64,000 nt of DNA from a bacterium (GTDB lineage: Bacteria; Oederibacteriota; Muellerivitia; Muellerivitales; Muellerivitaceae), in the NCBI GenBank assembly GCA_035549195.1, contig DASZRK010000020.1, forward strand, positions 1-64,000, read 5' to 3'. The translations under genes and the position numbers were made by a program. The notes beneath the pieces were generated by a model that did not search any database, had not been told where the DNA came from, and worked only from the letters and a program-made list of their open reading frames with translations. Shown here piece by piece: positions 40,673 to 48,914 of the stretch. How positions within the stretch are numbered: position 1 is the first letter of the stretch; every line of letters begins with the position of its first letter.

Positions 40673-40856
40673 GCTGGGCCTCCAATCGCTTAATGGTTTT
40701 CTTCAAAAGTTGCAGGGCGTGAACTCGGCAAAGGTCCATCCGGGCACCATGGTAGCGAGGCATCAACCAAAGGTGACCCATCGGTGTCGGAATGCCCGAG
40801 ATCATCTTCGCCCGCTCACAGCCCTTTACCTCGCAATGCGTTGTATACCAAGCCAT
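40665..40856 (-). CDS. Hypothetical small Cys/His protein
   Basis: Sixty-three residues beginning MAWYTTHCEVKGCERA, with CRVHALQLLKKTIKRLEAQ at the end; the Cys/His spacing suggests a metal site. GGGGGAGAG precedes the ATG. It overlaps the zinc-finger microprotein at its 3' end. Unrecognised. Confidence 0.6.
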   Translation of the reverse strand: MAWYTTHCEVKGCERAKMISGIPTPMGHLWLMPRYHGARMDLCRVHALQLLKKTIKRLEAQRG

Positions 40857-40887
40857 CCGCTCTCCCCCTTAGCCACGTTTCCCTCCC

Positions 40888-41463
40888 TCATGGACGGTCT
40901 CCAAAATCAAACCTGAACTTTCCAGCCCACCACGAAAGTGGTTTTTTCTTGAGCCGGATAAGCTCGTTCACCTTTTCGATGGCCTGGTAGAGTTCGGGAT
41001 ATACCTCATGAAGCCCTTGGTCTTCGGGCAATAGGTCCAAAAAAAGTTCATCGGGGTCTATTTCTGGGGCGTATTGCGGTTCGCAAATCACCAGCGGAAG
41101 GTCCTCGAACTTTATCCCCAGTTCCTCGGCGTAATCCTCGGCCTCTTCAATGCTCCAAAAGTAGCGGTCCCCGTCCACACACAGACCGCCAACCCCATCC
41201 CATTTTTTCTTGGGCATTTTAAGATAGGCTTCTTTGTCAGCCTTGTCATGGCAAGCCGAACACCATGAATTTCTAGAGATAACAGCACTGCATTTCTCAC
41301 ACTTTTTATGGGTGCTTCCATCGTAGCGGGCACAGCGTTCTGAATCTGGACCGTCCCCGCAATAAAGACCGGTCCGGCTTACCCAGCCCCTAATATCCGT
41401 CCGATAGCTGGCTGCTTCAGGCGAATCTTCCATCACGACCAACGATTTGGTTTCTGCGCTCAT
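40888..41463 (-). CDS. Hypothetical phage protein with zinc-ribbon segment
   Basis: A 191-residue protein. A Cys-rich part (LYCGDGPDSERCARYDG, KKCEKCSAVIS, SWCSACHDK) covers about residues 33-72; the rest is acidic (EEAEDYAEELGIKFEDLP, DPDELFLDLLPEDQGL). Similar Cys/acidic proteins occur in phage early regions, but I cannot assign a function. Confidence 0.62.
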   Translation of the reverse strand: MSAETKSLVVMEDSPEAASYRTDIRGWVSRTGLYCGDGPDSERCARYDGSTHKKCEKCSAVISRNSWCSACHDKADKEAYLKMPKKKWDGVGGLCVDGDRYFWSIEEAEDYAEELGIKFEDLPLVICEPQYAPEIDPDELFLDLLPEDQGLHEVYPELYQAIEKVNELIRLKKKPLSWWAGKFRFDFGDRP

Positions 41464-41523
41464 CTCCCCGCTCCCCTCTTGGCCCTATTGGGCACCCGCT
41501 TCTCAGTTATCGGCCCACCAACG

Positions 41524-42294
41524 TCAGGGCCGGATCCTCTTGAACTCCAACACCCAGACCCAGGGGTTCGCCTTCCAACTCGCGTCCCCATTGATGGATT
41601 TCCAAAGCAATTTGAACCCAATTCGATGCCCCCGAACGACAGGGGGATCAACAAAATCGCCTTCCATGGGTTCGATGGCGTTTTCTGCCCCTTCCGCCTT
41701 GGCGTCCGCCTCACTGATATCCTGCAACCGCTCCACCCGAACCTTCACAATCTCCAGGTCGATACGGCTGGCCCAGCGGGGCATGTGGATGGCGGGCGTC
41801 CACCTGGTCCGGTGGCAGTCGTCCTCGTTTTCGTGGCCACAGTCCCCGTCCATACAGGCCCACGGATAGATCGCGGCGTCCGGTTCAGTCGCCCGGTAAT
41901 GGGGCACTTCGATGGCGTCGTAGTCGCCACCTTCCCCGTCCGATAACTTGATCGTATGGAAAGGCGTCCCATCCTTCGGGACTTCAAGGGTGTATTCGTT
42001 CCCGCCGTTTTCCAAAGTGAAGGTTTCCCGCACCCACAGTCGATCCCCGGGTTGGCCATATGGGCATTTCACTATCTTGTCTTCCCCCTTCTTTCCCACA
42101 AAAACAGCGCACATTTCGTTCTTTTTGTTGAAAACGAACTGGAGAAATTTCCAATAGTCGGGGGCCGCGTTGATCTCATCTAAGCCGCGCAGGCGACGGG
42201 TCTGGGTCTTAGGGTTTTCCACGCGAAGGGTGGCCTTCACCATGGGGCCCGAATACAGCAAGGGGCGTTCTTTCGCGGCTGTTTTCGTGGTCAA
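41524..42294 (-). CDS. ASCH/PUA-like phage protein
   Basis: A 256-residue protein of a phage family I recognise from PLLYSGPMVKATLR, KTQTRRL, YGQPGDRLWVRETF, IHMPRWASRI and ERLQDISEADAKAEG, ending in a NPWVWVLEF strand. The fold is ASCH-like (PUA-related), suggesting RNA or modified-nucleotide binding. It closes the modification island after the DUF5131 gene. Confidence 0.75.
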   Translation of the reverse strand: MTTKTAAKERPLLYSGPMVKATLRVENPKTQTRRLRGLDEINAAPDYWKFLQFVFNKKNEMCAVFVGKKGEDKIVKCPYGQPGDRLWVRETFTLENGGNEYTLEVPKDGTPFHTIKLSDGEGGDYDAIEVPHYRATEPDAAIYPWACMDGDCGHENEDDCHRTRWTPAIHMPRWASRIDLEIVKVRVERLQDISEADAKAEGAENAIEPMEGDFVDPPVVRGHRIGFKLLWKSINGDASWKANPWVWVLEFKRIRP

Positions 42295-42464
42295 TTTAGT
42301 TCTCCCAGTCTTTTCAGGGTCTTCAATTTGATTTCGTAATATCCAGCGCCAGGGTTTTTATAAACCAGACCCCGCATGATCGACCGGATCTTCCGCCACT
42401 CCAACTTGGTTGGCCACCAAGGCCGCAAGGCCATCCTCAATTTCTGTTTTCGTTGAGAAATCAT
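42291..42464 (-). CDS. 57-residue basic hypothetical protein
   Basis: Starts at MISQRKQKLRMALRPWW, overlapping the DUF5131 stop by ATGA, and overlaps the next gene's start by 4 bp. Strongly basic (EWRKIRSIMRGLVYKN, EIKLKTLKRLGEL), so probably nucleic-acid-binding. The longer upstream extension of the frame is inside the DUF5131 gene and not used. Confidence 0.6.
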   Translation of the reverse strand: MISQRKQKLRMALRPWWPTKLEWRKIRSIMRGLVYKNPGAGYYEIKLKTLKRLGELN

Positions 42465-43297
42465 TGGGGATACTCCCTTATCCGCAGGTCTTCGGGCCAT
42501 TCGTCCATTTTCCCGCCCTTGCGGTCTTCCAACTGCAACCCAGCAAACCCGTTGAAACCAAACTCTGGTGCGCCCACGTCTTCCATGGGTTTGGCCCCTA
42601 ACTGCTTCATGAAGAAAGCCGACCCGGCCGCCTGGCACTGGTCCCGAAGGTCTCGGGCCCACTCGATGTTGAAGGACCTGGATTTAGGGCCGCTCTCGCC
42701 CCCGCAGACCACCCACTTGATCAAGACCCCCGCATCGGCCTTGTCCCCAAAGTCCACCTTGATCCGTTCCAGCATCGGTTCAACGCTCAGCCACCGCACG
42801 GCCGCCGGGGTCTTCAAGAGGTAGGGAATCCGCTCGTCCGCGGCCTTCTGGTTCTCCACCGTCACCCCCATCCATGCGTTCGGTGGCGGGGGCGCCTGCT
42901 GGCAAAAGTCCATCATCCGGTCGGCCCGCTTGGTCAGGATCAAGAACTGGTGCTGGGGGCAAAGGGTCATCGTGGTGACCATGGCGCTCCAGAACTCAAT
43001 GGTCATGCGTTCGTGAAAAACGTCGCTCATCGAATTAACGAATATCCGGGCGGGTTTCCGCCAGTGCATCGGGTCTTGAAGCCGGCCGCCGAAGAACTGG
43101 AAATCCTTGAAGGGCTTGGCGTATTGCGGGGGCAGTTTCGGCTTCTCGCCTCTGGCCAGTGCATCCTTGTAGCCCTTGTGGCGTTTATCGTGAACGTCAA
43201 AGGCGTAGCAGTGGGCGCAGCCAGGGCTTACCCGGGTGCATCCGATGGTCGGGTTCCAGACCTTTTCCGCCCATTCGATGTTGGTTTTACCGCTCAC
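42461..43297 (-). CDS. DUF5131 / phage Gp37-Gp68 family protein
   Basis: A 278-residue protein from a GTG start (GGGGGAA upstream, GTGA overlap with the 41-residue gene). IEWAEKVWNPTIGCTRVSPG, CAHCYA gives a radical-SAM-like Cys cluster (C-x6-C-x2-C). MHWRKPARIFVNSMSDVFHE, FLILTKRADRM and GVTVENQKAADERIPYL are family marks. Its reaction is not known to me. Genes of this family are common in phages and here it lies between DNA methyltransferases and an ASCH protein, so a nucleic-acid modification role is possible. Confidence 0.85.
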   Translation of the reverse strand: MSGKTNIEWAEKVWNPTIGCTRVSPGCAHCYAFDVHDKRHKGYKDALARGEKPKLPPQYAKPFKDFQFFGGRLQDPMHWRKPARIFVNSMSDVFHERMTIEFWSAMVTTMTLCPQHQFLILTKRADRMMDFCQQAPPPPNAWMGVTVENQKAADERIPYLLKTPAAVRWLSVEPMLERIKVDFGDKADAGVLIKWVVCGGESGPKSRSFNIEWARDLRDQCQAAGSAFFMKQLGAKPMEDVGAPEFGFNGFAGLQLEDRKGGKMDEWPEDLRIREYPQ

Positions 43298-43419
43298 CAG
43301 TTCCCCCAGACCCACAAAGATTCCAACCCGTCCAACGCCCAATCGAAGAAGCGGTAAAGCTCCCAACCAGCCAGGGCGATCACCCCAACACCGGCCAGGA
43401 CCAGGACGAGGTTCTTCAT
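43294..43419 (-). CDS. 41-residue membrane microprotein
   Basis: ATG overlaps the stop of the N4/N6 methyltransferase (ATGA) and its stop overlaps the DUF5131 GTG. One transmembrane helix (LVLVLAGVGVIALAGWELY) is followed by an aromatic tail (FFDWALDGLESLWVWGNW). The double overlap argues for translation. Confidence 0.58.
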   Translation of the reverse strand: MKNLVLVLAGVGVIALAGWELYRFFDWALDGLESLWVWGNW

Positions 43420-44393
43420 GCCAGGGCCAATCCGGGCTGGGTCTTGGCCACCCGCCTTTCGGTGATCTCATGGTTCTTGGCGTAAAGCTCGATGCCCAGA
43501 TATTGGCGGCCGCGCTCCAGACAGACCTTCCCCACGGTCCCGGCACCACTGAAGGAGTCCATCACCAGGTCACCCGGGCGGCTGCCGGCCAGGATGCAGG
43601 GCAGGACAAGCGCAGGCGGGAAGGTGGCGTAGTGGGCTTCAGCAAAATGACCGTTAGTTATCTGCCAAACCGATCTCGAATTTCTCTTCCCTTTTTCCGC
43701 CAACCTTTTCCGAGCCATCGCGCTACGGGCCACACCGTTTTCGCCCGGGGCGTTTTGGCCGTGTGAAGAATCATTTCTTTTGATTTCATATTTTCTTTCG
43801 GTTGCCTCTTTGGATGCCAAAAGCCGCCGGCGCCGCTCGTATTCCATTTGGGGTTCCGCTATCGCCTCAGCGTCGTAGAAATAGCTTTTCGATTTGCTCA
43901 TCAAGAACAGGTATTCGTGGGCTCGGGTAGGTCGATCGGTCACGCTTTCGGGCATGGGATTGGGCTTGGCCCAGATGATGTCCTGGCGCAGATACCACCC
44001 GGCCGCCCGCAGGGCAAAGGCCAGGGCCCAGGGTTGGCCGATAAGGTCCTTGTGTTTGATTCCCTCGATCCTTTTCCGGCGGCCGATCAAAGACCCTCGA
44101 TTGGTCCGTTGAAGCCCTTCCCCGCCACCGTTTCCGCCCGTGCTATAGCTATCGCCCATGTTCAGCCACAGGGTCCCATCAGGCCTTAAAACACGCCTCA
44201 CTTCCTCGAAAACGGCGGTCATGTTCTCCAGGTATTCCTGAAAGGTCTTCTCGCTTCCCAGTTCCCGGGGGTCTTCCCCATACTTCCGCAGGCCCCAATA
44301 GGGTGGGCTGGTGACGACGCATTGGACATGGTCCGATGGCAGCATCGGCAATAGGTCTCGGCAATCGCCTTCGAGAACTTCGAAAAAGCTCAT
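43416..44393 (-). CDS. DNA methyltransferase, N4-cytosine/N6-adenine type (beta order)
   Basis: A 325-residue SAM-dependent enzyme. The catalytic motif IV is CVVTSPPYWGLR near the N terminus and the SAM-binding motif I is VMDSFSGAGTV near the C terminus, the beta-class order. RVLRPDGTLWLNMGDSY is also typical. SPPY is frequent in N4-cytosine enzymes but also occurs in N6-adenine ones. Without a restriction partner, it probably protects phage DNA. It overlaps the C5 methyltransferase gene. Confidence 0.9.
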   Translation of the reverse strand: MSFFEVLEGDCRDLLPMLPSDHVQCVVTSPPYWGLRKYGEDPRELGSEKTFQEYLENMTAVFEEVRRVLRPDGTLWLNMGDSYSTGGNGGGEGLQRTNRGSLIGRRKRIEGIKHKDLIGQPWALAFALRAAGWYLRQDIIWAKPNPMPESVTDRPTRAHEYLFLMSKSKSYFYDAEAIAEPQMEYERRRRLLASKEATERKYEIKRNDSSHGQNAPGENGVARSAMARKRLAEKGKRNSRSVWQITNGHFAEAHYATFPPALVLPCILAGSRPGDLVMDSFSGAGTVGKVCLERGRQYLGIELYAKNHEITERRVAKTQPGLALA

Positions 44394-45766
44394 TTCTTAA
44401 AATCCTCCACCATCTGGATCCTCTGGCCGATCCACCGCAAAACCGGCACCGCCATGCTGTTGCCCAAGGCCTTGTACCGCGGACCATCCGTGGCCATGCC
44501 CTTCCGCCAAGGGATCAGCGTGTAATCGTCAGGGAAACCCTGAAGCCTTTCGCATTCCCGGGGCGTTAGGCGACGAACTGCCTGGTTATGGAACAGGTCT
44601 TGGTCTTGGTGCGTGGCCACGGTAAAAGCTTTGTCCTCGCTCACCAATGGTCCTTTGCCCCCGCCTTCTTTCCCTTCGCGATTCTTGAAAACCAAAGGCA
44701 GATTCCCACCGCCAGTTCCAGCCTTGGCAGTCAACGAAGGTCCCACCTGAACCTCCTTCGCACGACTGTCTTGAGCGTGATTTTCATAAACGACCGCTGG
44801 TTGATGACCCGCACGGATAGGCGGACAGCCCGGTTTGCTCATGCCCAACTGGGTTTCGCCACCTTGTTTGTGCTGAAATACCAATGGCGTTCCGCGCCCC
44901 GTTCCATCCTCACTGGCATCAAAACCCTCACCCCTCAAAGAATGGGTCACCAACATCCCAGCCTCGGCATCCTGTTGGGTCACGCTTCCAGCCACCTTTC
45001 CAGTGCAGTTCAGCGTTCCGGCAATAAGCGTGTCGGTGTCCGGCGTGTGCCTCATGTGTTTGCTGGCCAAAGGATGAGCGATCACAGGGTCTTGGCCTCG
45101 GGTTTCGCCGGCTCTTTCAAATCCACGGCCACTTGCTCCAATGCTCGGGCTAACATCGGTGGCAAATCCTTCCCCCGCTTTTCGGCCCGGCGCAGGATCC
45201 CCCGACAGGCTTTGGCGCTCAAAAAGTACCGCTGTGGCAGGTCGCCAGTCTCCAAGATGTCCGACAACGAACACACGACGGCGTCGCTGGGGTACTCCGA
45301 AATATTGAGCGTCAAGAACTCGGTAGGCGAACCCATACCCGCATTCCCGAAGGCCGGCAAGGAAGGTTCCAAAGTCTCGGGATTGGATACCGGCATCGAT
45401 GCTGGTAGACGAAAGGACGCCGGGGACGTTCTCCCAAACCACCCAGCGGGGGCGTTTGAGGTCAAGAATTTTAAGAAAGTGGAGGGCCAGGTTACCGCGA
45501 GGGTCAGCCAGTCCTTTTCGAAGGCCTGCGACGCTGAAGCTTTGGCAGGGCGTTCCCCCGACAAGAAGGTCAATTGGTCCATCCTGAAATTCCTTCCGCT
45601 CATGGATCTTCGTCATATCCCCAAGGTTTGGGGTCTTCGGGTAGTGGTGGGCCAGAACCGCCGAGGGAAAGGCCTCGACCTCTGAATACCACGCAGCTGC
45701 CCAGCCCAGCCCAGCCCAGCCCACGGACGGGGCCGAAATCCCGCTACAAACGTCCCCGTAAATCAT
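44390..45766 (-). CDS. DNA (cytosine-5) methyltransferase
   Basis: A 458-residue Dcm-type enzyme: motif I FSGISAPSVGWAGL-like start (DVCSGISAPSVG), motif IV GGTPCQSFSVAG with the catalytic Cys, motif VI VVWENVPGVL, motif VIII VPQRRRRVFVVG, motif IX ECERLQGFPDDY and motif X ALGNSMAVPVLRWIG. The long low-complexity insert (about 190-395) between VIII and IX is the target-recognition region usual in phage enzymes. It lies between the HNH-like and N4/N6-type genes with 4-bp overlaps. Confidence 0.93.
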   Translation of the reverse strand: MIYGDVCSGISAPSVGWAGLGWAAAWYSEVEAFPSAVLAHHYPKTPNLGDMTKIHERKEFQDGPIDLLVGGTPCQSFSVAGLRKGLADPRGNLALHFLKILDLKRPRWVVWENVPGVLSSTSIDAGIQSRDFGTFLAGLRECGYGFAYRVLDAQYFGVPQRRRRVFVVGHLGDWRPATAVLFERQSLSGDPAPGRKAGEGFATDVSPSIGASGRGFERAGETRGQDPVIAHPLASKHMRHTPDTDTLIAGTLNCTGKVAGSVTQQDAEAGMLVTHSLRGEGFDASEDGTGRGTPLVFQHKQGGETQLGMSKPGCPPIRAGHQPAVVYENHAQDSRAKEVQVGPSLTAKAGTGGGNLPLVFKNREGKEGGGKGPLVSEDKAFTVATHQDQDLFHNQAVRRLTPRECERLQGFPDDYTLIPWRKGMATDGPRYKALGNSMAVPVLRWIGQRIQMVEDFKK

Positions 45767-46302
45767 TTCGCCGTCTTCGCCGCAAGCTCGATCTCCAACC
45801 GCTTCCGCTCGGCCTTGTAGGCATCCGCCAGTTCTTGAAGGGTGAACGGGGCAGGGCAGGCCGCTTCGATGCGGGTCATGACCTCTTCCACTCCAACCAT
45901 AACGACCAAAGGCCGCACTATTGGTTCAACAACAATTCTGCCGGCGGTCTTTAAAGCGTGTACTTCATGGGTCAAAAACTGTAGGTTTCGCAGGCTCACC
46001 ATGTTGGGGATGCCATTCGTCACCCCGTCGCGCCGCAGGATGTGGTCCGGCTCGTAATTGCCCGAACGTAGCCACACGGCCGCCGGGACCCCCAAGGCCT
46101 TCTCGTAGACCAGCGCCAAGAGGGGCTTCGAATACCGCTGGAAGAACCTCTCCAAGGCCCCTTTTCGGGTGTTGGGGCTCGAATGCTTCAGGGGCTTCTT
46201 GAAGCGCCGCAGGTCCGTAGCCGGCCGATCCTTCTTGCGCTTCCCAATGGTCTTGGTCTCTTTGGTGGGCCGAATGCCCAGGGGGCCTTTGAAATCAGTC
46301 AT
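45763..46302 (-). CDS. HNH-like phage protein
   Basis: A 179-residue basic protein. EPDHILRRDGVTNG, then NMVSLRNLQFLTHEVHALK resembles an HNH betabetaalpha-metal core with the Cys pairs missing. It could be an endonuclease or an inactive DNA-binding relative. It begins within the end of the upstream membrane-protein gene and overlaps the C5 methyltransferase start. Confidence 0.6.
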   Translation of the reverse strand: MTDFKGPLGIRPTKETKTIGKRKKDRPATDLRRFKKPLKHSSPNTRKGALERFFQRYSKPLLALVYEKALGVPAAVWLRSGNYEPDHILRRDGVTNGIPNMVSLRNLQFLTHEVHALKTAGRIVVEPIVRPLVVMVGVEEVMTRIEAACPAPFTLQELADAYKAERKRLEIELAAKTAK

Positions 46303-46501
46303 TTTTTGTTTCCGCCTTAAAAAGCATTTGGACCAAAAAGGTCAGGACAACAGCCTGAAACCATGAGATGGGTTCAAGATGAAATAGAGGGGCCACCACG
46401 GGCCACAGCAACCGCAATCCCGTGCCAGTGACGAGAGACAGTGCTAAGTTCATCAACCCACGAAACAGACCTATTAAAAAAAGCTGGATAAACCTTTCCA
46501 A
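46295..46501 (-). CDS. Small membrane protein
   Basis: Sixty-eight residues with two hydrophobic helices (FIQLFLIGLFRGLMNLAL and WFQAVVLTFLVQMLF). AAGGAGG stands before a TTG start complementing 46499-46501. Unrecognised; in the early operon just upstream of the DNA-modification genes. Confidence 0.6.
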   Translation of the reverse strand: MERFIQLFLIGLFRGLMNLALSLVTGTGLRLLWPVVAPLFHLEPISWFQAVVLTFLVQMLFKAETKND

Positions 46502-46578
46502 ATCACACCTCCTTGATTCGCTGTCGCACCCACCGCCTCTACCGGGTGCCCCTCGTTGGCCCTAGGGCCGGTTCGTAT

Positions 46579-47079
46579 TCAAGGTCTTGGTGCGTATTCC
46601 AGCAACGGCTGGTCCGCCCGGACATAAAGGGGATGCCGGGGCGGCCCCGCCTTCGTTCGCCCCAAGTCATAGGTTTTCACCCCACAAGCCCACAGGTCCC
46701 GCACCGAGAACCATTCCATGTCTTCGGCAATAGGCGACGATCCCCATGCGCACACCACTTCCCCGTATTCCATGGCCGTTTTCATCACGTGCTTCTTGTT
46801 GTCCGGCCCTATAACGTCGATGCCATTTTCAAAGGCTTCCCGCAGTTTCTTGGGGTCCGATGTCCGATAAGCGAAAATGTTGATCACTATGATCCCGTCT
46901 CTGCCCTCACGCTTCGCAAACCCTATGCACCGGCGGATTGTCGGATCGTCCTTTTCAGCGTCTGCCGTCGAGGGATTCAGCATCAAAAACACAAGCGCCC
47001 CCGCGCCCGAATCACCCCACCACCGTTCAAGCTGATAGCGATAAAGACCATCCGGGCTAATAGTTGCTCTTTGAATCAC
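46579..47079 (-). CDS. DUF1643 domain protein
   Basis: A 166-residue protein with the family signature LVFLMLNPSTADAEKDDPTI, RRCIGFAKREG, IVINIFAYRTSDP and VVCAWGS. The biochemical role of DUF1643 is not established; it is frequent in phages and mobile elements. Position in the early gene run, overlapping its neighbour, fits a host-takeover function. Confidence 0.85.
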   Translation of the reverse strand: MIQRATISPDGLYRYQLERWWGDSGAGALVFLMLNPSTADAEKDDPTIRRCIGFAKREGRDGIIVINIFAYRTSDPKKLREAFENGIDVIGPDNKKHVMKTAMEYGEVVCAWGSSPIAEDMEWFSVRDLWACGVKTYDLGRTKAGPPRHPLYVRADQPLLEYAPRP

Positions 47080-47360
47080 GCCTTTTCCTTTCCCCGCAGG
47101 TCCGCCGACGCATCTATCACCCGCGCCCTATCCCCCTCCCATTCGCCATAAAGCACGGGCCTTTCGCACCACTCGTTCCACGCCTTCACGAACACCTTCC
47201 GCGCCTTGCGGCCCATAACCCATTGCCTGGTCAGCTTGGGCAAAGGCACCGCAGGACTCAGAAAACCAGGGTGTGTTTGACCGGTGGGTGTCCCAGTCCA
47301 CAGCTCCCTACGTTTTTCAGCAGTTTTCATCAATTCCAGCAGGTCCGCCGCCGCGCTCAT
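47076..47360 (-). CDS. Hypothetical phage protein, 94 residues
   Basis: Start at MSAAADLLELMKTAEKRRE, overlapping the preceding gene's stop by ATGA; the longer frame is inside that gene. LTRQWVMGRKARKVFVKAW and the charged end suggest a basic helical protein. Unrecognised. Confidence 0.62.
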   Translation of the reverse strand: MSAAADLLELMKTAEKRRELWTGTPTGQTHPGFLSPAVPLPKLTRQWVMGRKARKVFVKAWNEWCERPVLYGEWEGDRARVIDASADLRGKEKA

Positions 47361-47743
47361 CGTCCCATCCCCAAGTCCGCCGCCGGCACCATCACGATCT
47401 CCACGCGAAAGCCCTGGGCCTCCTTCTCCTTCGCCAGGGCCATCAATCCCTCGAACCCTCCGTGAAGGCTCAACTGAAACGGGCCTTTTACGAAGTTTTT
47501 CTTCAACGAATAGCCTTGTTTCATGACATTTAAGACCTCTTCCGCTTTCGCCATCAGAACCGGGTCCTTCTTCAGTTCCGAATGGTAGTTGTCCAAAATG
47601 GCCTCTAAGGTCAGCGTCTTCGAAAGCGACTTCTCCGTCCCAAGGCTCAGCAGGTACTCCTTCCAATCCAAGCCACCAAAAAGGCCTAAAGACTTAGGAA
47701 TTTTGGTTTGGACCCTCCGCCTCTGCCGGGCTGTCGTCGTCAT
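47357..47743 (-). CDS. Hypothetical phage protein, 128 residues
   Basis: Basic N terminus (MTTTARQRRRVQTKIPKS), then a helical middle (TLEAILDNYHSELKKDP, AKAEEVLNVMKQGYSLKKN) and an alpha/beta end (FEGLMALAKEKEAQGFRV). Coupled to both neighbours by 4-bp overlaps. Unrecognised. Confidence 0.62.
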   Translation of the reverse strand: MTTTARQRRRVQTKIPKSLGLFGGLDWKEYLLSLGTEKSLSKTLTLEAILDNYHSELKKDPVLMAKAEEVLNVMKQGYSLKKNFVKGPFQLSLHGGFEGLMALAKEKEAQGFRVEIVMVPAADLGMGR

Positions 47744-48018
47744 CGAGCGCCAGCTTCGGATTTGGCTTTAGCCTTCAACCTGGATTCAGGCCTCCAGCCT
47801 CCCTTCGCTTCCGGGACAAAAGGTTCAGGGATAAAACCCTCTTGGGCAGCCTTTTCCAAAAGCAACTTCTTAAAAAATCTTCCAAGGCCCCTTTTGTTGG
47901 GCAACTTGCAATAGGGGCCCCATCCCCTCGAACCGGCCCACTTCATAAGGATTTCTTGCTCTTCCTTGGTGCATCCGATCAAAATACCTTTATCTGGCCC
48001 GTGATATTCACCCATCAC
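47740..48018 (-). CDS. Hypothetical phage protein, 92 residues
   Basis: GILIGCTKEEQEILMKWAG and GLGRFFKKLLLEKAAQEGF are the main helical parts; the tail is basic and disordered (SRLKAKAKSEAGAR). Overlaps both neighbours by 4 bp. Unrecognised, but follows the replication-type gene directly. Confidence 0.6.
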   Translation of the reverse strand: MMGEYHGPDKGILIGCTKEEQEILMKWAGSRGWGPYCKLPNKRGLGRFFKKLLLEKAAQEGFIPEPFVPEAKGGWRPESRLKAKAKSEAGAR

Positions 48019-48596
48019 CCCGCCTGCCTTTGGGTTTCCAGTTGTTCCAACAGGATCTTTCGCTTTTCCTGGTATTGCAGGTTCAGGATGTCGCTGTTAT
48101 TGGGGTTATTCATGGCTTTCTCCAACTTGTCCAACTCCATGGACAGCTTCGAAGCGTCCTGCCCCTGTAGTAAGTCCGTCTGTATGTCTGTCAGTCCGTC
48201 AGTCAGTCGTCGAACATTGTTCGAAGTAGGTTCGAACCTCCGCATTTGGTCCCTCATGGCCTTCAGGCTCTCGTTCCGGGTCGATACCGTATCCAGCTTT
48301 TTCAGCAGGGTCGGGCATTGGATCCGGTTGTTGGGGCCCCTCTTGAAAAGCCCCAGGTCCTCACACGACTTCAAAATGGCCTCAATGCGGTCGATGGAGG
48401 TCCGACCCCCGAAGATCCGGGCGATATGGGGGGTTTTTTCCTCCAGTTCCATCGTCGGGTTCTGGCCGTCCAGGCGGGTGGCGATCAACTCCACCACCAC
48501 CCAGTAAATCCCCAGACCCTCGGCCCCCCACCGGTCCGCCAGGTCCACCAACTTGGGGTCGGTATGGGCGTTGCTGTCATGCTGGAACCACTTCAA
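48015..48596 (-). CDS. DUF4373 / Lin1244-like replication-associated protein
   Basis: A 193-residue protein. The N terminus MKWFQHDSNAHTDPKLVDLA, DRWGAEGLGIYWVVVELIA is the hallmark of DUF4373-type winged-helix domains found at the start of phage replication initiators. The C-terminal part is helical with NNP repeats and coiled coil. It probably binds the phage origin; no separate helicase gene is recognised. Confidence 0.8.
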   Translation of the reverse strand: MKWFQHDSNAHTDPKLVDLADRWGAEGLGIYWVVVELIATRLDGQNPTMELEEKTPHIARIFGGRTSIDRIEAILKSCEDLGLFKRGPNNRIQCPTLLKKLDTVSTRNESLKAMRDQMRRFEPTSNNVRRLTDGLTDIQTDLLQGQDASKLSMELDKLEKAMNNPNNSDILNLQYQEKRKILLEQLETQRQAG

Positions 48597-48904
48597 GCCG
48601 CTTGTCCTTTCCGCTCAAAAGGCCAGGGTTTATGGGCGTATCGGCTGGTCTGGGTGGCCACGCCATCGGTCTTGAAATGCTTCCGCGGCGCGGGGTTGTA
48701 TTTGGTCAGCGGGCCAGTGGGGACGATCCGTCGGGCCATCATCAGGCGCCACCGGCGGGACCCATTCTTGGGGGTTGGACCGCGGCGCCAGTCCCACCGC
48801 CGCATGATCTTGTTGAAGTTCTTGGGCCAAGAATCCAGCCCCAGGTCCTTCGATGCAGACCCCATCCAAGCCACGGCCGCCGTTAAAAAACTCCTGAAAT
48901 TCAT
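48593..48904 (-). CDS. Hypothetical basic protein, 103 residues
   Basis: Strongly basic (FNKIMRRWDWRRGPTPKNG, SRRWRLMMARRIV) with a disordered tail (YAHKPWPFERKGQAA); likely nucleic-acid binding. Overlaps the DUF4373 gene start by 4 bp. Unrecognised. Confidence 0.55.
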   Translation of the reverse strand: MNFRSFLTAAVAWMGSASKDLGLDSWPKNFNKIMRRWDWRRGPTPKNGSRRWRLMMARRIVPTGPLTKYNPAPRKHFKTDGVATQTSRYAHKPWPFERKGQAA

Positions 48905-48914
48905 GCTTTTCCTT

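Noticed and set aside
41460-41714. 84-codon minus-strand ORF
   Set aside because: Lies mostly inside the ASCH-like gene in another frame; Arg/Gly/Ser-rich with no ribosome-binding site.
44588-45685. 365-codon plus-strand ORF
   Set aside because: Antisense shadow of the C5 methyltransferase, which has all catalytic motifs on the minus strand.
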